The notes beneath the pieces were generated by a model that ran no database searches, was not told where the DNA came from, and saw nothing but the letters and a program-made list of their open reading frames with translations. Below are positions 47,930 to 62,082 of a stretch of 64,000 bases of DNA, one piece after another (the first letter of the stretch is position 1; every line of letters begins with the position of its first letter). The stretch covers positions 24,611,387 through 24,675,386 of the forward strand of contig OU612069.1 in NCBI GenBank assembly GCA_914767715.1. The letters run 5' to 3'. A program made the translations under genes and the position numbers. The stretch comes from Membranipora membranacea (lineage: Eukaryota > Bryozoa > Gymnolaemata > Cheilostomatida > Membraniporidae).

Positions 47930-50913
47930 TCTATATGCTATAACTCTTTTTAAAAGCCCACATAACTCATAGCCTATATATCCTAGCAAAAAATGACAAC
48001 AATATGGTGTATAGCTTGAAGTTTGAACATTTCAAAAAAGTTAGAAATCAGTCTTTAGGATAAATACTGTATGGATTATGGCCTATCAAAGGTAGAAATG
48101 TCTGCATAAGACTTTACATTGTAACTTATATAATTATTGAAATTTGCAGGTGCCAAGATTGATGATTTTCCCCCCCCTGGATCAAAACCGCAGGCACTAT
48201 AACGATCATTGAAGTGTCTCATCTGTATTTCCTAACTATGTGATGAAATTAAAACAAATTAAGAAGGCTGCTATTCCAGGGATCAGCCGCTATAGACAGT
48301 TTCATAGCGGAGAGGGTTTAAACATATATTCTAACAATTCATACAACTAATATATTATATTGAACAGTTGAAGGAAAGCAGACACACATTAGCATCATCT
48401 GTGACTGACATACCAAGGTGACTGGCGATATAGTAAAAAAAATTCACAAACACTGCCATGACTTAGCAACGACAATGACAATAGCAAATTCTCCTTGCAG
48501 GTCTTTTACACAGAAATCAAAAACTTATATGATGCGTTATATGAAGTATTATATGAATCATGACTTTTGTACCATCTATTGAGATTTTGCTTTACAATAT
48601 TAGAAGCTATTTTCTTAATAACTCTAGCAGACATGCCACAGTGTCGGACAACTTTAGAAGAAAACATATTCTTATTTTGTGTACAATAAGTTAAGAGATT
48701 TTCTTGTCATTGTTCCTGTTATTATTCAGAAATGATGAATTATATGACGCATCATGTTTTTTCTCAAATTATCAAGATTTCCAATTTGACGTTTTTCATC
48801 TCATTTCAGGATATCCCTCACAGATGCATAAAGCTATGTTGCGATTTGTTTTTGTCAACATTTGATAATGATTTTTGAGTACGATAATCGAATCTCACAA
48901 CATATTGATTGTACAATTTTGAGTTAACCTATGTATCTCAATTTGTCTTTCACTCTGAGGAACAGACTAACTTCAGTGCCTAAGACAGCTAAAAGTCTGT
49001 GCAACTTTTTGGTATAAATTTAGTACAATAAGTTGGTATAATACAAAATATCTGCAATTACATGCCGCATAAGTTGCATTTTGCGTTTAAAACCTCGGCT
49101 TACCTTGAAATTCTATTCTTTCTATCAACTTGGCACCTTACCTTCAACTTGCAACGTGTCCTTCATCCATGTGTGTTTTTTAAGCTCGATTTTGTCTAAA
49201 TCAGGTGGGAGCTGCCTTAATTTTGTCACAGGAGAGTCTGCATTGACCTTCTTTCACCTCGTTGCTTTCATATTAGTTAAATGGCTAGAAAATTCAACAA
49301 ACAAAGGCACAGGGTTATGGAGGCATTCTTTGGATTTCACGAATCAGTTACGAGTTGTCCTCCTTTTCATGTCAACATCTATTTGAAGTAAAAACATCTG
49401 TTTTAGTGAACAATACGACAATGTTGGCAGTGATTGGGAGTGGGGTGATTGATTAGATTGACGATGGTGTCCGACTTGTGGGATACAACAACAGTTGGAG
49501 TACAACGTAGGAAAAAATCATGTTGATTCAGCCGTGATTGATGTGGTGTTCACTACTGTTGCAAGTAGATGATAATCAATGGTGAGTGGGATTTCATATC
49601 AAACCATTTGGCGTCCTCTTCTCAAACCTTGTAATAACATGAATTGTCGATATTTTGTGTCAACAGTTCTTGAAATTGACAAATTGGAAAATCACCACAT
49701 TCCAACTCTCAACTGCTGCTTGAACTTCTAAATTCAACACAGAATAATACCGGTACAGATATAGGCTCTATCACCTATTAGCTGATCGACATCAAGACAT
49801 CCAAGTTGATCGGCCAATGATTGTAATGATTTAAACTTGTTTTGCTTCAGAACAAATATACCATTGGAAAATATTCCACTATTGCTAATGGCCTGTTTTG
49901 ATTATATATGAGATGCAGAACAGCATTACACTACACCACATTATATCATTTGAGTGCAGTACTCATACGATTGATCCATCTTTTTTGTTACTCATTACAA
50001 GATGAGATGGTTGTCTAATGCCTAGAATATTTTATAGGTGATGATCACACTGATTGACTTTGTGAAGTGATGCATCAATATAACACTTTAGATAAATCAA
50101 AGCCATTACTAGTGTACACATCAGTGAAACAAGCGTTGGCTAATTCAATTTCGGATCCCGGTCACTACCCATGCTGCTAATGCCGGGAGCTCTTTAAACA
50201 TTACCCTAGCTTACCCACCCTTACCTTGCAGAAGGGTGCGCTAAACAAATGAGTTGATCTAAATGTAAGCATTATTCTCATTGGCCCCGAAAGGAGCACT
50301 GAATAGCATAAAAGTGTATATTATATTATTTTATTACAGTTTTGAGGGTCAAGTTACAAATATAGGTTATAATTGATTCACAAAATAACATTCTTGTGTA
50401 ACTTGTCATTCCACGGATTCAGAGTTTTATTCAACGCTTGAAAGCATTATAATGTTAAATGTAGCCATGTTATTAAAATACATTAGAGTAAGCTCTGAAG
50501 CATGAAGCAACAACGAAACCTGAGTAGCATAGTTTGAGGTATAGCTCTCGCATCGTATCCTCTGAAGTAATAAATCATCTCAAACGACGGTTACAATTGA
50601 CCATTGAAATGGCTTTGCTAACAACTATAATCTATGCCTATACCTATAAGGAACACAAGCATACCCTGGTATAAGCTCAATCTAGTAGCTTAAAACTCAG
50701 TTTGATAGCAATAACTGAATGGTATAATTTTTCTGTCTATGCAGAATTTCTTATGCTAAGCTAAAAATAATATCATCAATATCATCATAAAATACAAAAA
50801 ACCTTGATAAAGCATTCCTACGTAAGGTTTTGACTCAGTCATTTCTACTTATCATCATATTACAATGTCAGGATTTGAATGAAACAATCATAACATAAGT
50901 AAATGAATCGGCT
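47930..50913. other. Intergenic region downstream of gene C, no gene recognised
   Basis: About 3 kb of AT-rich DNA. Candidate open frames (for example near 49.1 kb) show no domain and no supporting splice structure. Confidence 0.5.
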
Positions 50914-53900
50914 CTACTCTTCATGCTTGAATGAGTAAACTGTCATCACCTGACCATCTACTTCATAGAGAGCGTTATCCACTGGTATGAAGTTGTGCTC
51001 CCCTTGTCTTCTAGAATATAAAAGCATCATTGATCAATAACGATGAATGTTACACATGGAATCAGTAAACCTTGATGACAAGCTCCTGATTCTACTTAAC
51101 TGTCACTTCTGACTTGAAGAGTTTTTAATTTTTCACATTAAAACTTCTTGCACAATAACAGTAACACCGGAACGATAGAGCCCTTATGTCCTTAGTCAGC
51201 GCTAAGCAATGCTTGCTGTCAGATCATAACTACCCAACTCAGACATACATTTCTCAATGTTTTTGTCTTAGATGTTTGATACCGACCTTGAATTTCCAAA
51301 CCTCAAGTAGATTACACAGATAATAAGAGAGGTGACAGCGATTCCTCCAAGGATCGAGCATCCAATGATAACAGGTCTGTGATTGTATGATCCTGTGCTG
51401 TGTTTGATTGCTTCAGCTCCAGCTTCATTTACTGCAGTAGTTGTATTATCCACTGTAGTTGATGTGTTGGGTTGAGTAGTCGTTTCACTGCTATTTGTGG
51501 CCATCGATTCTTGTGAAGTCGATCCAGTGATGGAAGTAGGTGATGCTATTGGAAGATAGTTAAATGCAGAAGCTGTCTCATTGAGTAACGATACATTGAT
51601 GAATGACAAGTTGTCCTCAATCAAGGAACCCGTCACACTGTCATCGTGTTTATTTCTTTCATTCAGAATCGTAATTCCAGTTGATGTATTCATAGGCAGA
51701 GTGGGTTGTGTCTCTTCTTCCATTGTTGTGGTGGTTTGCCTGGTTGATATTAGACCCTCTGTCAGGTTCTCTTGTTTAGTCTGTATTTTATACATTGTTG
51801 ACCTTGAATCAGTTTTAGTGCTTGTCATCACATCTGCTGTTGCTGCTGTTGTTGCTGCTGTTGTTGAGCTGAACTTCTGAACTATCAGTGATCCTGATGT
51901 GGATGGCTGTAGCTGGACTGGCTGCTCAACAAAATCAACAGTAGACGCTTCTAAAATGAGAGAAATTTTAGAATCAGTACAAGAACAGTGAAAAATAGGG
52001 CTACAATACTGTGATATTAAAGTTGAACACCTGCATAGTGGTGTTTTAGATTTAAACATACGTCACATCGTAAACATTTTCCAGGCTTTCCTAAGATTGC
52101 CTCCTTTGTTTTCAGTCAATTGTAACTTAATGGAAATGACGTTAAAATGGCTAGATCACATCCCGCCCAAAAATATCATCAAGGTAATGTCAAAGACTGA
52201 TCAGAGTATCAAAATATCATATACCGTTGGAAAGCTGTCGAACTATTGAATATCAATAACTGCACAAAAACTTGATTCGATGATGTTGTGTCTTTTTAGT
52301 GAGGAAATGGGCGAAGACGCTGTTTTTGTTAATGCTAATGGCAAAGTAAGGATGATTGCTAGAAAATTTCGAAACAGGTGAAATGTATTCTTATGGATTG
52401 AGTTTATCTTAATAGTTTGGTTTGATTAATGTGACAAGCCCAAAGTGACTTTTGACATCACATTGTAAACAAATTATTTTTGTTCATCCGTGAAAATATG
52501 TAAATATTCAATGGAACTGATCATAGGCTTTTGGCAAAAACTATTTACAAATTTACTATTTCCCATAGAGTACTCTTCATATGATATTCCAACCAAATAT
52601 CAACAGTAAAACTAGAATAATGCTATTCCCATTGACCATTTAAGGCAGACAGATTTTTTGTCATTTTTGCAAAATGTCAAAAATGGTATCCAAAAGACCA
52701 TTTTATCACATACAAAGCCGCTTTCATTAACCATGGTGCCAACAGGAAATGGCAGCAGAATTTTCATTGCACCTTCATTTCCTCTAATTGATGCCGAAAA
52801 ACTGCCAAAAGAGCATCGAAAAGGACCTAAAATAGCCGTTTTTAGGCGGTTGTTATCTGTTCTTTGGCATCAAATTCAGAGAAAAGGACATACAATTAAG
52901 AATTTTGTTGGCGTTCCTGTGTTCACAATGTTACTCAAAGCGGCTTTGTATGTGAAAACTTTCAACATTTTGTTGTTTGACCCTTATAACCAACCAATAT
53001 GATGAACTCAATCTCTAAGGATATATTCCATGTATTTTGAATTTTTTTGAAATTAATTTGACGCCTCCATCTGCATTGAAAAAAACATCATTTTTCACTA
53101 AGTTTCTTTACAGACATGACTCGACATCATCGAATCAAGTTTTTTGTCAGATATTCAAATTCAGTAGCTTGGCAGCTTTCCAACGGTATATGATGTGTTG
53201 TTATTCAGATCGGTCTTTGACATTACCTTAACAGTGATATCAAAACTATTTATTGCCTCTCCAACTGAATTCTACCATCAGCATATCACTAACTCATCAT
53301 GTGACAAGAAACAACTGGAGAAAACTATTTACATCCCCTTAAGTAAACACACCTTGACAGAAAGCAGGATCAGACCAGTTTCCATTCTCTTGACATGTAA
53401 CATACTCTGGTCCTGACAGCTTATAATCCTCGCTACAATCATACACTGCTGTATCTCCAAAGTTGTGCCCACTTCTCTCCTTAACCCTCCCATTCTCAAT
53501 AGAAGGAGGATACCCACAGCTAATCACTACAAAACATTTCAGTATTCAATCAGTTGTAATTTAAAAACAGCAGCTGCTGTACAAGAGAGGCATCAAATGC
53601 TGTGTAACATCAACAACGATTGGTTTATCGGGCTTTCATAAAAATATTGGCTCACAATAAAAATCCAGTGTGATTTCTGGTAACATCAAGACTGGCTTAG
53701 GAGACCTCATGCATACATGAGCATCAACCTTCATTATCAGTGGTTAGATTTTAGACTAAAATATAAAAAGTTTTTGACAAACCATCACATTCTGGTGGGG
53801 TGGTCCAATGACCATCTTCAGAGCACCGACTGATCTCTGATCCTCGAATTATAAACCCTATGTGACACTGATAGCTCACTGTATCATTGAAATATTGTCC

Positions 53901-55480
53901 CGATACTGTGCGGTAGCTGTTCAGTACCCTGTAAGCCTCTCCACAATATTTCCCTACATATATATGGATCAATATTAGATGATCAACTTACTTTGAAAAC
54001 TCCCTCTCAAGTAATGGAAACAAAAAAATGAAAATGAAATGAGAAAACATAAATGATATTTTTACTATAGTTAAAGTAATGCACACAATTCATGTCATAT
54101 ATTTGTTGCCTGCTTCAGTTTCATTTTCATCTCACTTCTTTCTTCCATGAAACTCAAAATTCATCTGATAGCCGATAGAAGGCGGACTGAAGAGGACTGA
54201 TTATATACTCACGCATGCAGTCTGGTGTTTGGGACCAGACTTGAGTAGGCAGACACACTATCGTGCTATCCTCAGTATCTAGCTCATATCCAGAGTGACA
54301 ATGATAAGTTACAGTGGATGCTACTGTAAAGTTCATATCTGTAGGAGGAAAGGCATTCTCTACTAATGGTGGCTCTCCACAGCTAAGAGCTGGAAAAGAA
54401 TATTGATAATTACAAAAACCTGATTAGATACATTGCTGCGCAGTCACCAATGATTTGGCTAGTGTTACCTGCAGCATTCTTCAAATCACCTAAGCAGTGT
54501 AAACTCAACCAAAATTTAATTGGTTTGCGAATATTTATCAAGGTGAACTGGAAACGTAGATGTATGCAAATGAATGATTTTGAAAAGGGGAAAATGTCGG
54601 TCATTGTACTTATATTAATTTTTCTATGAACATTAGCACAGCCCAGTATGACTGGCGACATTTAACCATTGTTACCTTCACAGATTGGTGCCAAAGTCCA
54701 GTATCCTGAGCTTTGGCAGATGATTGTTTTGTCTTTCTCTGCAGTTGTATATCCAAAGTTACATCGATAGATCGTTATACTGCCTGGAGATGTACCAGTG
54801 ACCTGCATCTCGGCTTTATCAACAACAGGAGGGTCTCCGCAGTCAGTAACAAAGTCAGTTGTTGGTATAACACCTGGTGACCCTAAAAGTATAGTAGAAT
54901 GGAAAAAATGTGTATTAAATCTTAAGCTTGCACAGCTATAAAAATATTGAATGTCAACTAGGAGGTCTTCATTACCGCTACATCACATCATTTTACATGG
55001 TTGTCAGTCGTATATCTGCTTCGGCACAACCCGTTAAAATTTCTGTGGAATGCAGCTTGCATACTGAAATGTAATGAAATACATACCGCTCGCACACAGT
55101 GGAGGATAACTCCAAGTACCATCCGCCAGACAAATAATAAACTTCACACCGACCATAACGTATCCGGGTATACACTGATACTCCACTCTCTGTCCTAGAG
55201 TGAACCCCTCAAAGTCACTGACTGATGCTTTATTAATAGCAGGAGGCACTCCACAACCTATCACTAAAATACAATTATAAAACATTTAGAACATTAATAT
55301 TTTTAATTAAAGTTATAGTGCCATATATTATCCTTACTAACCGTTCCTTAGCTTTCAAAATTGACCATTAACTATGATGTTCTGTTTTTCAGCTAAGCAT
55401 ATTCTCAATCATATACACCTACAACACTGTTGGAATTATCAACACTGCAAGATTAAATCAAAGTCTGTTTGCTAACACTG

Positions 55481-55511
<31 letters not shown>

Positions 55512-58500
55512 ACAAGTAAATTCACCCACCATGACACTCTGGGGGAACTGACCAATGACCATCTTCCTGACAAAAGCTTTCTGATCTTCCATAACTTTCA
55601 TATCCAATTTCACAGTTGTATGACACACTATCATTGAAGTAGTGTCCTCTCACTTTTCTCTTACCGTTTGAGACAAGATAAGGCTCACCACAATGTACTC
55701 CTAAAATTTAATACAGAGAAAGTAGGTAAAAAAATCAATCTAGCACCTAGACTCAATTGCATCAACATCATAATACAAAACATTACTGAGAAAAAATGTT
55801 CACTGGCCGTAAGATCTTGAAGATTACCTTCCATTCTTGAACTCATATCAAATCATATCATGTGGGTAGAGCAGATTACCATTAGACGTCATTAGGAAAA
55901 GATTAACTCACTTTGACAGCTAGGAGCACTGCTCCACCGTTGATTTGGCTGACATATCACACTGGCTTCTCCCTCGATCTTGAATCCTGTCTGACAGTCA
56001 TAGATAAGTTCATCTCCTGTTGAGGTACCAGCTAACATTGTCAGATTCCAGGAGTTTGAGACTTCTAGTGGTTCTCCACAGCCGAGAGCTGAATAGTTAG
56101 TAACAATTTAATGTGTGTTGGTTGAAAAAAATCACAATAATCCAGGTGCAGAATTACCCTTTTGAATAAGGAATAAATTTCTTGGACTATCATACTACTA
56201 GCTTTTTGATCGCTGTATATTTCCGTCCATCGTTAACACCTACAGCGGTGCAACCTGGTTAAGGGTCTTGTTAAACATCAAAGGCTGTAATGTTATTATT
56301 GTAGCAACAGTACAGTACATAAATTGAGTTAAGCTCACCTTTACATGTCGGTGGTACGCTCCAATATCCATGAACCTGACATTCAATAGTCTCATTACCA
56401 GAGCTGATTGAATAGCCGATATCACACTTGTACTCGACCTTGTCTCTGTAGGACTGACCGTACACTGATTTAATAGCATGAGGCACATCTGGTGACTCAC
56501 CACATTGAACTCCTTTAAATATTAAGTAATTTTGCAAATGAATTAAACTTAGATAATAATAATGAAGTGGAACTTTTGACATGTGTTCAAATTAATTTAG
56601 TAGCAGTCGTTCCAAAGCAGCGAGTAATAAAGTGAAATAGGTTAAAGTTGAATAATGATAAGATTAATATGAAACAATTGAAGATATATGTAATGATTTG
56701 ATACTATATCAAACATTGCTCAATATAATATATGTACTCAGCCAGGAACTCAACGACTCGCAACAGATTGTTGATCGCTCTCAGAGATTATCTTACTGTG
56801 ACATTGAGGGATGAGTGACCACGCCCCATCTTCTGAGCACCTTATTAATGGGGAGCCGACCATGATATAACCTAGCTCATAACAGACATATTGAACTTCA
56901 GAGTCAAAGGTGGTGTTATATAGGTGGCGAGGGATGTGCCCGTTCTCTATATCTGGTGGTGTGCCACAGTCTTTTCCTGGAAACATATGAAAATTTGGGT
57001 TGTCATTGTTTTGATCTCTGTTTGGAGACCGGCATGCTAAGATATCCTAATGTTCATCTCTGTAGATCTCAAATAACTGCAAGAGAATTTGGAGAATAAA
57101 TTAAATAATCAAAATAATGGGTCAGGGTTTCCAAATGATCGGGGGCTATAAAGCTGATATATCTCAATTTTAGCGACAACAGCCATGTAAAATTCCATAA
57201 TATTCGGAATCAAAACTCATTTGTATTCTATTATGAGCAGTATTCAAGATATCCCTCTTTTCAGCTCCCTTTTCCTATGTGAAATGGGTGAAGAGTATCA
57301 AACTGGAGCGAGGGCAACTCCGAATAGAGGCCCAATTTTGAGCTCAGAAATCTGTGTATTGAAACTAATTTACTCACTGATACACTGTGGGGGTTTGGTC
57401 CATTGCCTGTTCCCCAGACAGGAGACTGAAGCTGTACCAGTAAACTGATAACCAGGTAGACATGTGTAGGTTACTGTATCCTGATATCTAGTTCCTGTTC
57501 TGATTGTCTGACTTCGCAATGAAAACAGCACCGTAGGTATGGCTCCGCAAGTAACTCCTTCATGTAATCAGATAAAAACAGTCAATATTACTATTCAGTG
57601 TGACAGGGCTGATCAGTATACAGATATTTGAAGCTGCTGCGCAGGCAAATGTGTGCTTATTAAATACTGTATAGCTCGAAACTAATAATACGAGGCTGAA
57701 ATCTCAGCATTGTCACCTAATGAGCAAACAATTTGCGCAAACCGATTTTCAAAATCAGGGTATAAAATTAATTATCTATCGTATCATGGGACCTAGCTAC
57801 CGGCTCACTAGTGGAAATTAATTACGTCGTCAGCTAGCGTGTTAGTTTCATGCCCTGATTTTGAAGATCAGTTTGTGCAAATTATTTGCCCATCAGGTGA
57901 TAATTCTGACATAAATGTCTCAATTAGCCATCTTGGAGCTATACTGAATTCTATGAGCACAAATTTGTCTGAGTGGCAGCAGTAGTTCAAGAACATTACC
58001 ATCGCAAATACCATTTTAAAGTGTGATGATTAAGCATATAATTGAATGAGGACTTGGGATAAACATTATTTTTATTCATAACATATCTCACTTTTACAGG
58101 TTGTCGGTAGACCATCATCAGGTGAAGTCCAGGTTCCTGCTGCCTGACAGCTTCGGGTGTAAACATTATCATCAGATCCAGTACTCCTCTCATATCCTGT
58201 CATACACTCACACTGAGCAGAGTGAGGATACCGAGTAGAACCAGAGTTAAGGGTGCAGTGTAGTCCTTCTGTATGCTCCAGTTGACCGCAGTCCTTTCCT
58301 GTTATCGAACAATCAAATACACCATTAGCATCGCTTAAGCTAGTTTGGGCCGTGCAATAAGGTTTTTTCCAACTGAATATTCAATATGACTTTGCTTTAG
58401 ATTCAAAATAATGTTGTTCAATCACTCGGGAGATGTTATTTTGAATTGGATTTTGACAATATTATTATTATCCTGTCAATAACTTAACCTAATTCCTGAC

Positions 58501-61500
58501 TTGTCTAAGGCAGATTCACAAGGATGATATGTTTTTTCTTTGCGTTGTGTAATGTCGGTGCTCAAAAGTTGAGTTAGTTGATGATCAAAAGATTCAAACA
58601 CACACACATTCTTTATACTCTTTAGTCTTAGTCTCCTTCATCAGCTGACAATGATATTTGATACAAACCGAGCATCGTCCAACTGGACAAGAGTCCATCG
58701 CGCGTATCGGTCACATATTGAACACTCTCGAAATTTTGCATTCACATTTTATCACTCATCCATGTTCTGAAGGCAAAGGGCTTTCGACCACATGCATTTC
58801 ATGATATTGTAATTCAGTGATGAAGTTCCTATGACAGATGACCATGCTAGATTTGTGTTAACATTTGTTTGATGATTTTACAAATCACCATTCACACTTG
58901 AAATCAAAATTCTCACCTTGACATTTTAGACCTGATTCAATTACCCAAGATCCATTACCACTACATGACGCTGCTATGAAGTTAGAACCATCTGATGGGA
59001 AATAATCAGCATCACAAGTGAATCTCACTGTGCCTGTGTAATATCTACAAAAAGCATACAGACATTAGAAAAAAAGACCTACCGAAGTGGGAGGACACCA
59101 TTGATGTTCATAGCACCATTAGCCTATTATTCTGACTAAAGACCTGGGAATATTGCTTGAGGTTGACTGTTAATGCCTTAAAGTTGATTGGCACAGCTAG
59201 AGAAAATAGTGACATTGAGAAATGGAATAGGAAGCAATGCTAGCCTCTCAATGTGGTACATTAATTAATTATCTGCGCTGAATTGACTTAAGTGATAATG
59301 ATAATAAGGCTATGCCAGGCAGGGGCACCAAACATCGCGATAATTATGATATATGAGGTTAAAATGTTTCATGACCCGCACTGTTCAGTCTTATGTCATC
59401 TGCTGTCTCATCAAGAATATAGAGCTATTGTATCTGTCACTAAACATCAAATGAGGCTACTAAAATTCAAAATTTCATCAGGCATAACCCCTAAAAGTGT
59501 TGTTTGATCTGATCTGATCTTTACATCAATCACTTAAGAATTGAGGTACAGCATTGTAATGACTCCATTAACCTTACATTTCTTTTCTCTTCTTTGTAGT
59601 TATGTACGCCTCAACTTTTCTATATCTTCTTGAAGAGTAACCATATTCTGAGTCATATTTATTGTAAATGTATGGACTACACGTTCTGTAAACATCACAA
59701 TTATAGCATCCATAGTGATAACCAGAAGCCCAAGGACACCACTCATCCCTTGTGACTTTCTCTGTTGTGCTCCGGTAGAAATCACTTTGAGCATTGGCCA
59801 GATAAGGATCTGCTGTGCATATCACTCCTGCAATAGTAGAAATATGAAGAGGGATCACTACATTCAGATTTTACACTGGCTAATAACTACAGTAAGAATT
59901 AGAAGATGAGACAAAGCATTAAGACTGCCGAATCACTGGTAGTAGTGATTGGGATCCACATGACTTGCAAAAACAAAGTTGAATTTCTGGTCCAAAAAGG
60001 ACATCTTCTGCAGTAAACTTTTATCCCTACGCTCTGGGATTCCTAGCACCATGATGAACCAGTTATATGTTGCTTGCCTCAGATCAATAATCACACTTGT
60101 TTCTCATAGCTACTCATGTTGTCTCTGGGAAATCATCCAAGTTAGTTGTTACATGATACATGCCTGTATTTCTACTACTACTACTGTCACCTGTCTTCGA
60201 TCAATTATGATAGGATAAAATGAGTATCGTTGTTGGCAGTTCAGCAATATGTGGCAAATTTGTCTTAATCTTTGTCTTGTCAAGTTAACATAGATAAATC
60301 ATGGTAAGATATGAAAGTCAGCGTGGTACTCAATTTTAGAAGCAATTGAGCAGTGCCTGTATTACTTTGATACCTAGTTTAACCACCCTTTCGATAATGG
60401 AATAAAGCAATATGCAAAAAAAAGGATATTGAGTTTCAAAATTGTTAATTGTTATAAATTGTTATGACATATCATGCATCACTTTTCATGTGTTCGAAGA
60501 AGACAACATTTGCTAGACAAATCTCTGAAAATGTTGGGGTAAGTTGAATGCGAATGAATAAGCTGCGAACAGTCCTATGAGTTTTCAGTATTTGAGCCAG
60601 ATACCCTATCACAAAACAACACAATTAATTAACACTTTGCAAAATGGATTTTTTAGATTTAAATTGTTGTATATTTTGGAGTTGGCCCTCCTTAATTCAC
60701 AGGCTCCCTCCTGATATGCTTGTCTGTAATGGAGCACAGTCCATGTAGACTAATGTCAAAAAACTTACTTTGAAGTCTGGTATGTGGTCCTGATTGGCTA
60801 ACCAACTGCATACATATTGAGGTGCAAAGGTCATTACCTTCCTTTCATTGCTTTACCTTTGACCAAGTGACAGTGGAGTTCAGAATATTGAAAAATGTAA
60901 GTGTAACTCTTGGCTAAACCATGAATTGATAGTTTATTGAGAGTTTTACTACGTTGAGCTAAGCAACGACTATGGTAGTGGCCCTAATGAAGGCACTGAG
61001 AGGAAAGAAGACTGACACACTGACTGGGTTCATTTCAAAATCGTTGAACATTGGAATTTGACTGATTCTCGAACATCATCTGTCAAATCTAAATTATATC
61101 ACTTCTCTTCTGGAACATCACAATAGGACCTGCAAACGCAATATATACCCATATCTGATGCTACTCCCTCTTTCTCCTCCAACTGTTGACCAAAATGAGT
61201 GGTGATGTCATAATGAACACACCTTTATTATCACAAATGCTAAGAAGTCCTGGGTACCAGCTAACGGATTTGATGGAAGCCGGTTTGAAAGCCAGGGATT
61301 AACGAAAGGGGCCAGCATGAAAATGTTGATAGCTTGAAGGCCGCGCATTGATGCATTTTAAGATGAGAGGCTTAGGGACCAGATTTATAGCGCATGAAGA
61401 CAAACCATGGACACAATTAAATTGATATTCAAAAAGAATTAGTTGTAGATTGTACCGACAATTTTTTTTTAAGATCGCCACAATGGTCAACCAGTAATTG

Positions 61501-62082
61501 ATATCGAATGCCATCTGCCTCATGGTAACTTATGGCTATTTGCAATGTGTGGCTTCTACACGCCAACAGAAAATCTGCTAGACCAGCAATACTACAATGA
61601 TTATCACTGAAACTTGTATGTATTTGCTATTCAATTCAGTTCAATATGATATGCACTATTACTTGCCCCCTCGAGAAACAAACTTACTTTCACAACTGAC
61701 TTGAACAGGACTCCAAGAGGCGTACCCATAAGCTCTGAGACAGGCGATGGTATTATTACCTCTGGTCACGTATCCATTAGAGGAATCACATCTATAGGTA
61801 GCTATCTGGAGAGAGTTGTAGCTTGATATCCTCACAGTGGCATGTTGTACAATAGGAGGAGTGCCACACGCTCCAATACCTGATATACAAAAGAGATGAT
61901 TGAATTGATTCGCATCAATCAGTTGCTGTGTCCTGATTACTAGACAAACAGTTGACCTTGAATTGGTATGCTTTCATCAACTAGAAGATAACCTCTAGAC
62001 AAGTTACAACCGATAACCTACCTTGTGGTATGTGACAGCAAAGGATCAGTAACTTAAGAATATCAAGTCTTGGTACCTCCAT
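50914..62082 (-). CDS. Gene C: single-pass receptor-like protein with 13 CCP/Sushi domains and Thr-rich stalk (17 exons)
   Basis: Minus-strand exons: 62022-62082, 61688-61879, 59578-59827, 58917-59044, 58092-58298, 57378-57557, 56797-56976, 56339-56512, 55912-56088, 55530-55700, 55087-55263, 54676-54882, 54213-54389, 53783-53953, 53353-53526, 51287-51950, 50914-51010; 3387 nt, 1128 aa, closing in frame. The signal peptide is MEVPRLDILKLLILCCHIPQ. CCP domains fill residues 21-875, one per phase 1-1 exon except the second, which is split and has a Tyr/Cys-rich insertion (DEWCPWASGYHYGCYNC). Typical cores are CGEPPLVENA and CSEDGHWTTPPEC. A Thr/Ser-rich stalk runs about 876-1062, then a TM helix (PVIIGCSILGGIAVTSLIIC) and a tail of about 36 aa with NALYEVDGQVMTVYSF. 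CCP proteins mediate adhesion or complement regulation; the ligand here is unknown. The last stalk donor (GTCGGT) is unusual and was chosen to keep the tail in phase. Confidence 0.9.
52181..53229. mobile_element. Foldback-type element with long inverted arms, in gene C intron
   Basis: The left end AAGGTAATGTCAAAGACTGA (52181) is matched in reverse complement by the right end TCTTTGACATTACCTT (to 53229). Further in, CATATACCGTTGGAAAGCTG (52219) pairs with CAGCTTTCCAACGGTATATG (53173), and AACTTGATTCGATGATGT (52269) pairs with the complementary block near 53120. The inner ends TCACATACAAAGCCGCTTT (52706-52724) and AAAGCGGCTTTGTATGTGA (52937-52955) are exact complements. Arms differ in length (about 540 and 290 bp), so the right arm has deletions. 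No transposase reading frame is recognised. It lies between the gene C stalk exon and its last CCP exon. Confidence 0.85.
55481..55510. repeat. (AT)n-(GTAT)n microsatellite
   Basis: Ten AT units followed by GTATGTATGT in a gene C intron. Confidence 0.95.
59860..61687. other. Long gene C intron, no further features seen
   Basis: About 1.8 kb between the first and second CCP exons. No recognised exon or element. Confidence 0.5.

Noticed and set aside
51581-51880. 99-residue plus-strand open frame
   Set aside because: Antisense shadow of the low-complexity Thr-rich stalk exon of gene C.
52658-53002. 114-residue open frame in gene C intron
   Set aside because: Lies across the loop of the foldback element and shows no known domain; the 46 kb relative does not keep the frame.
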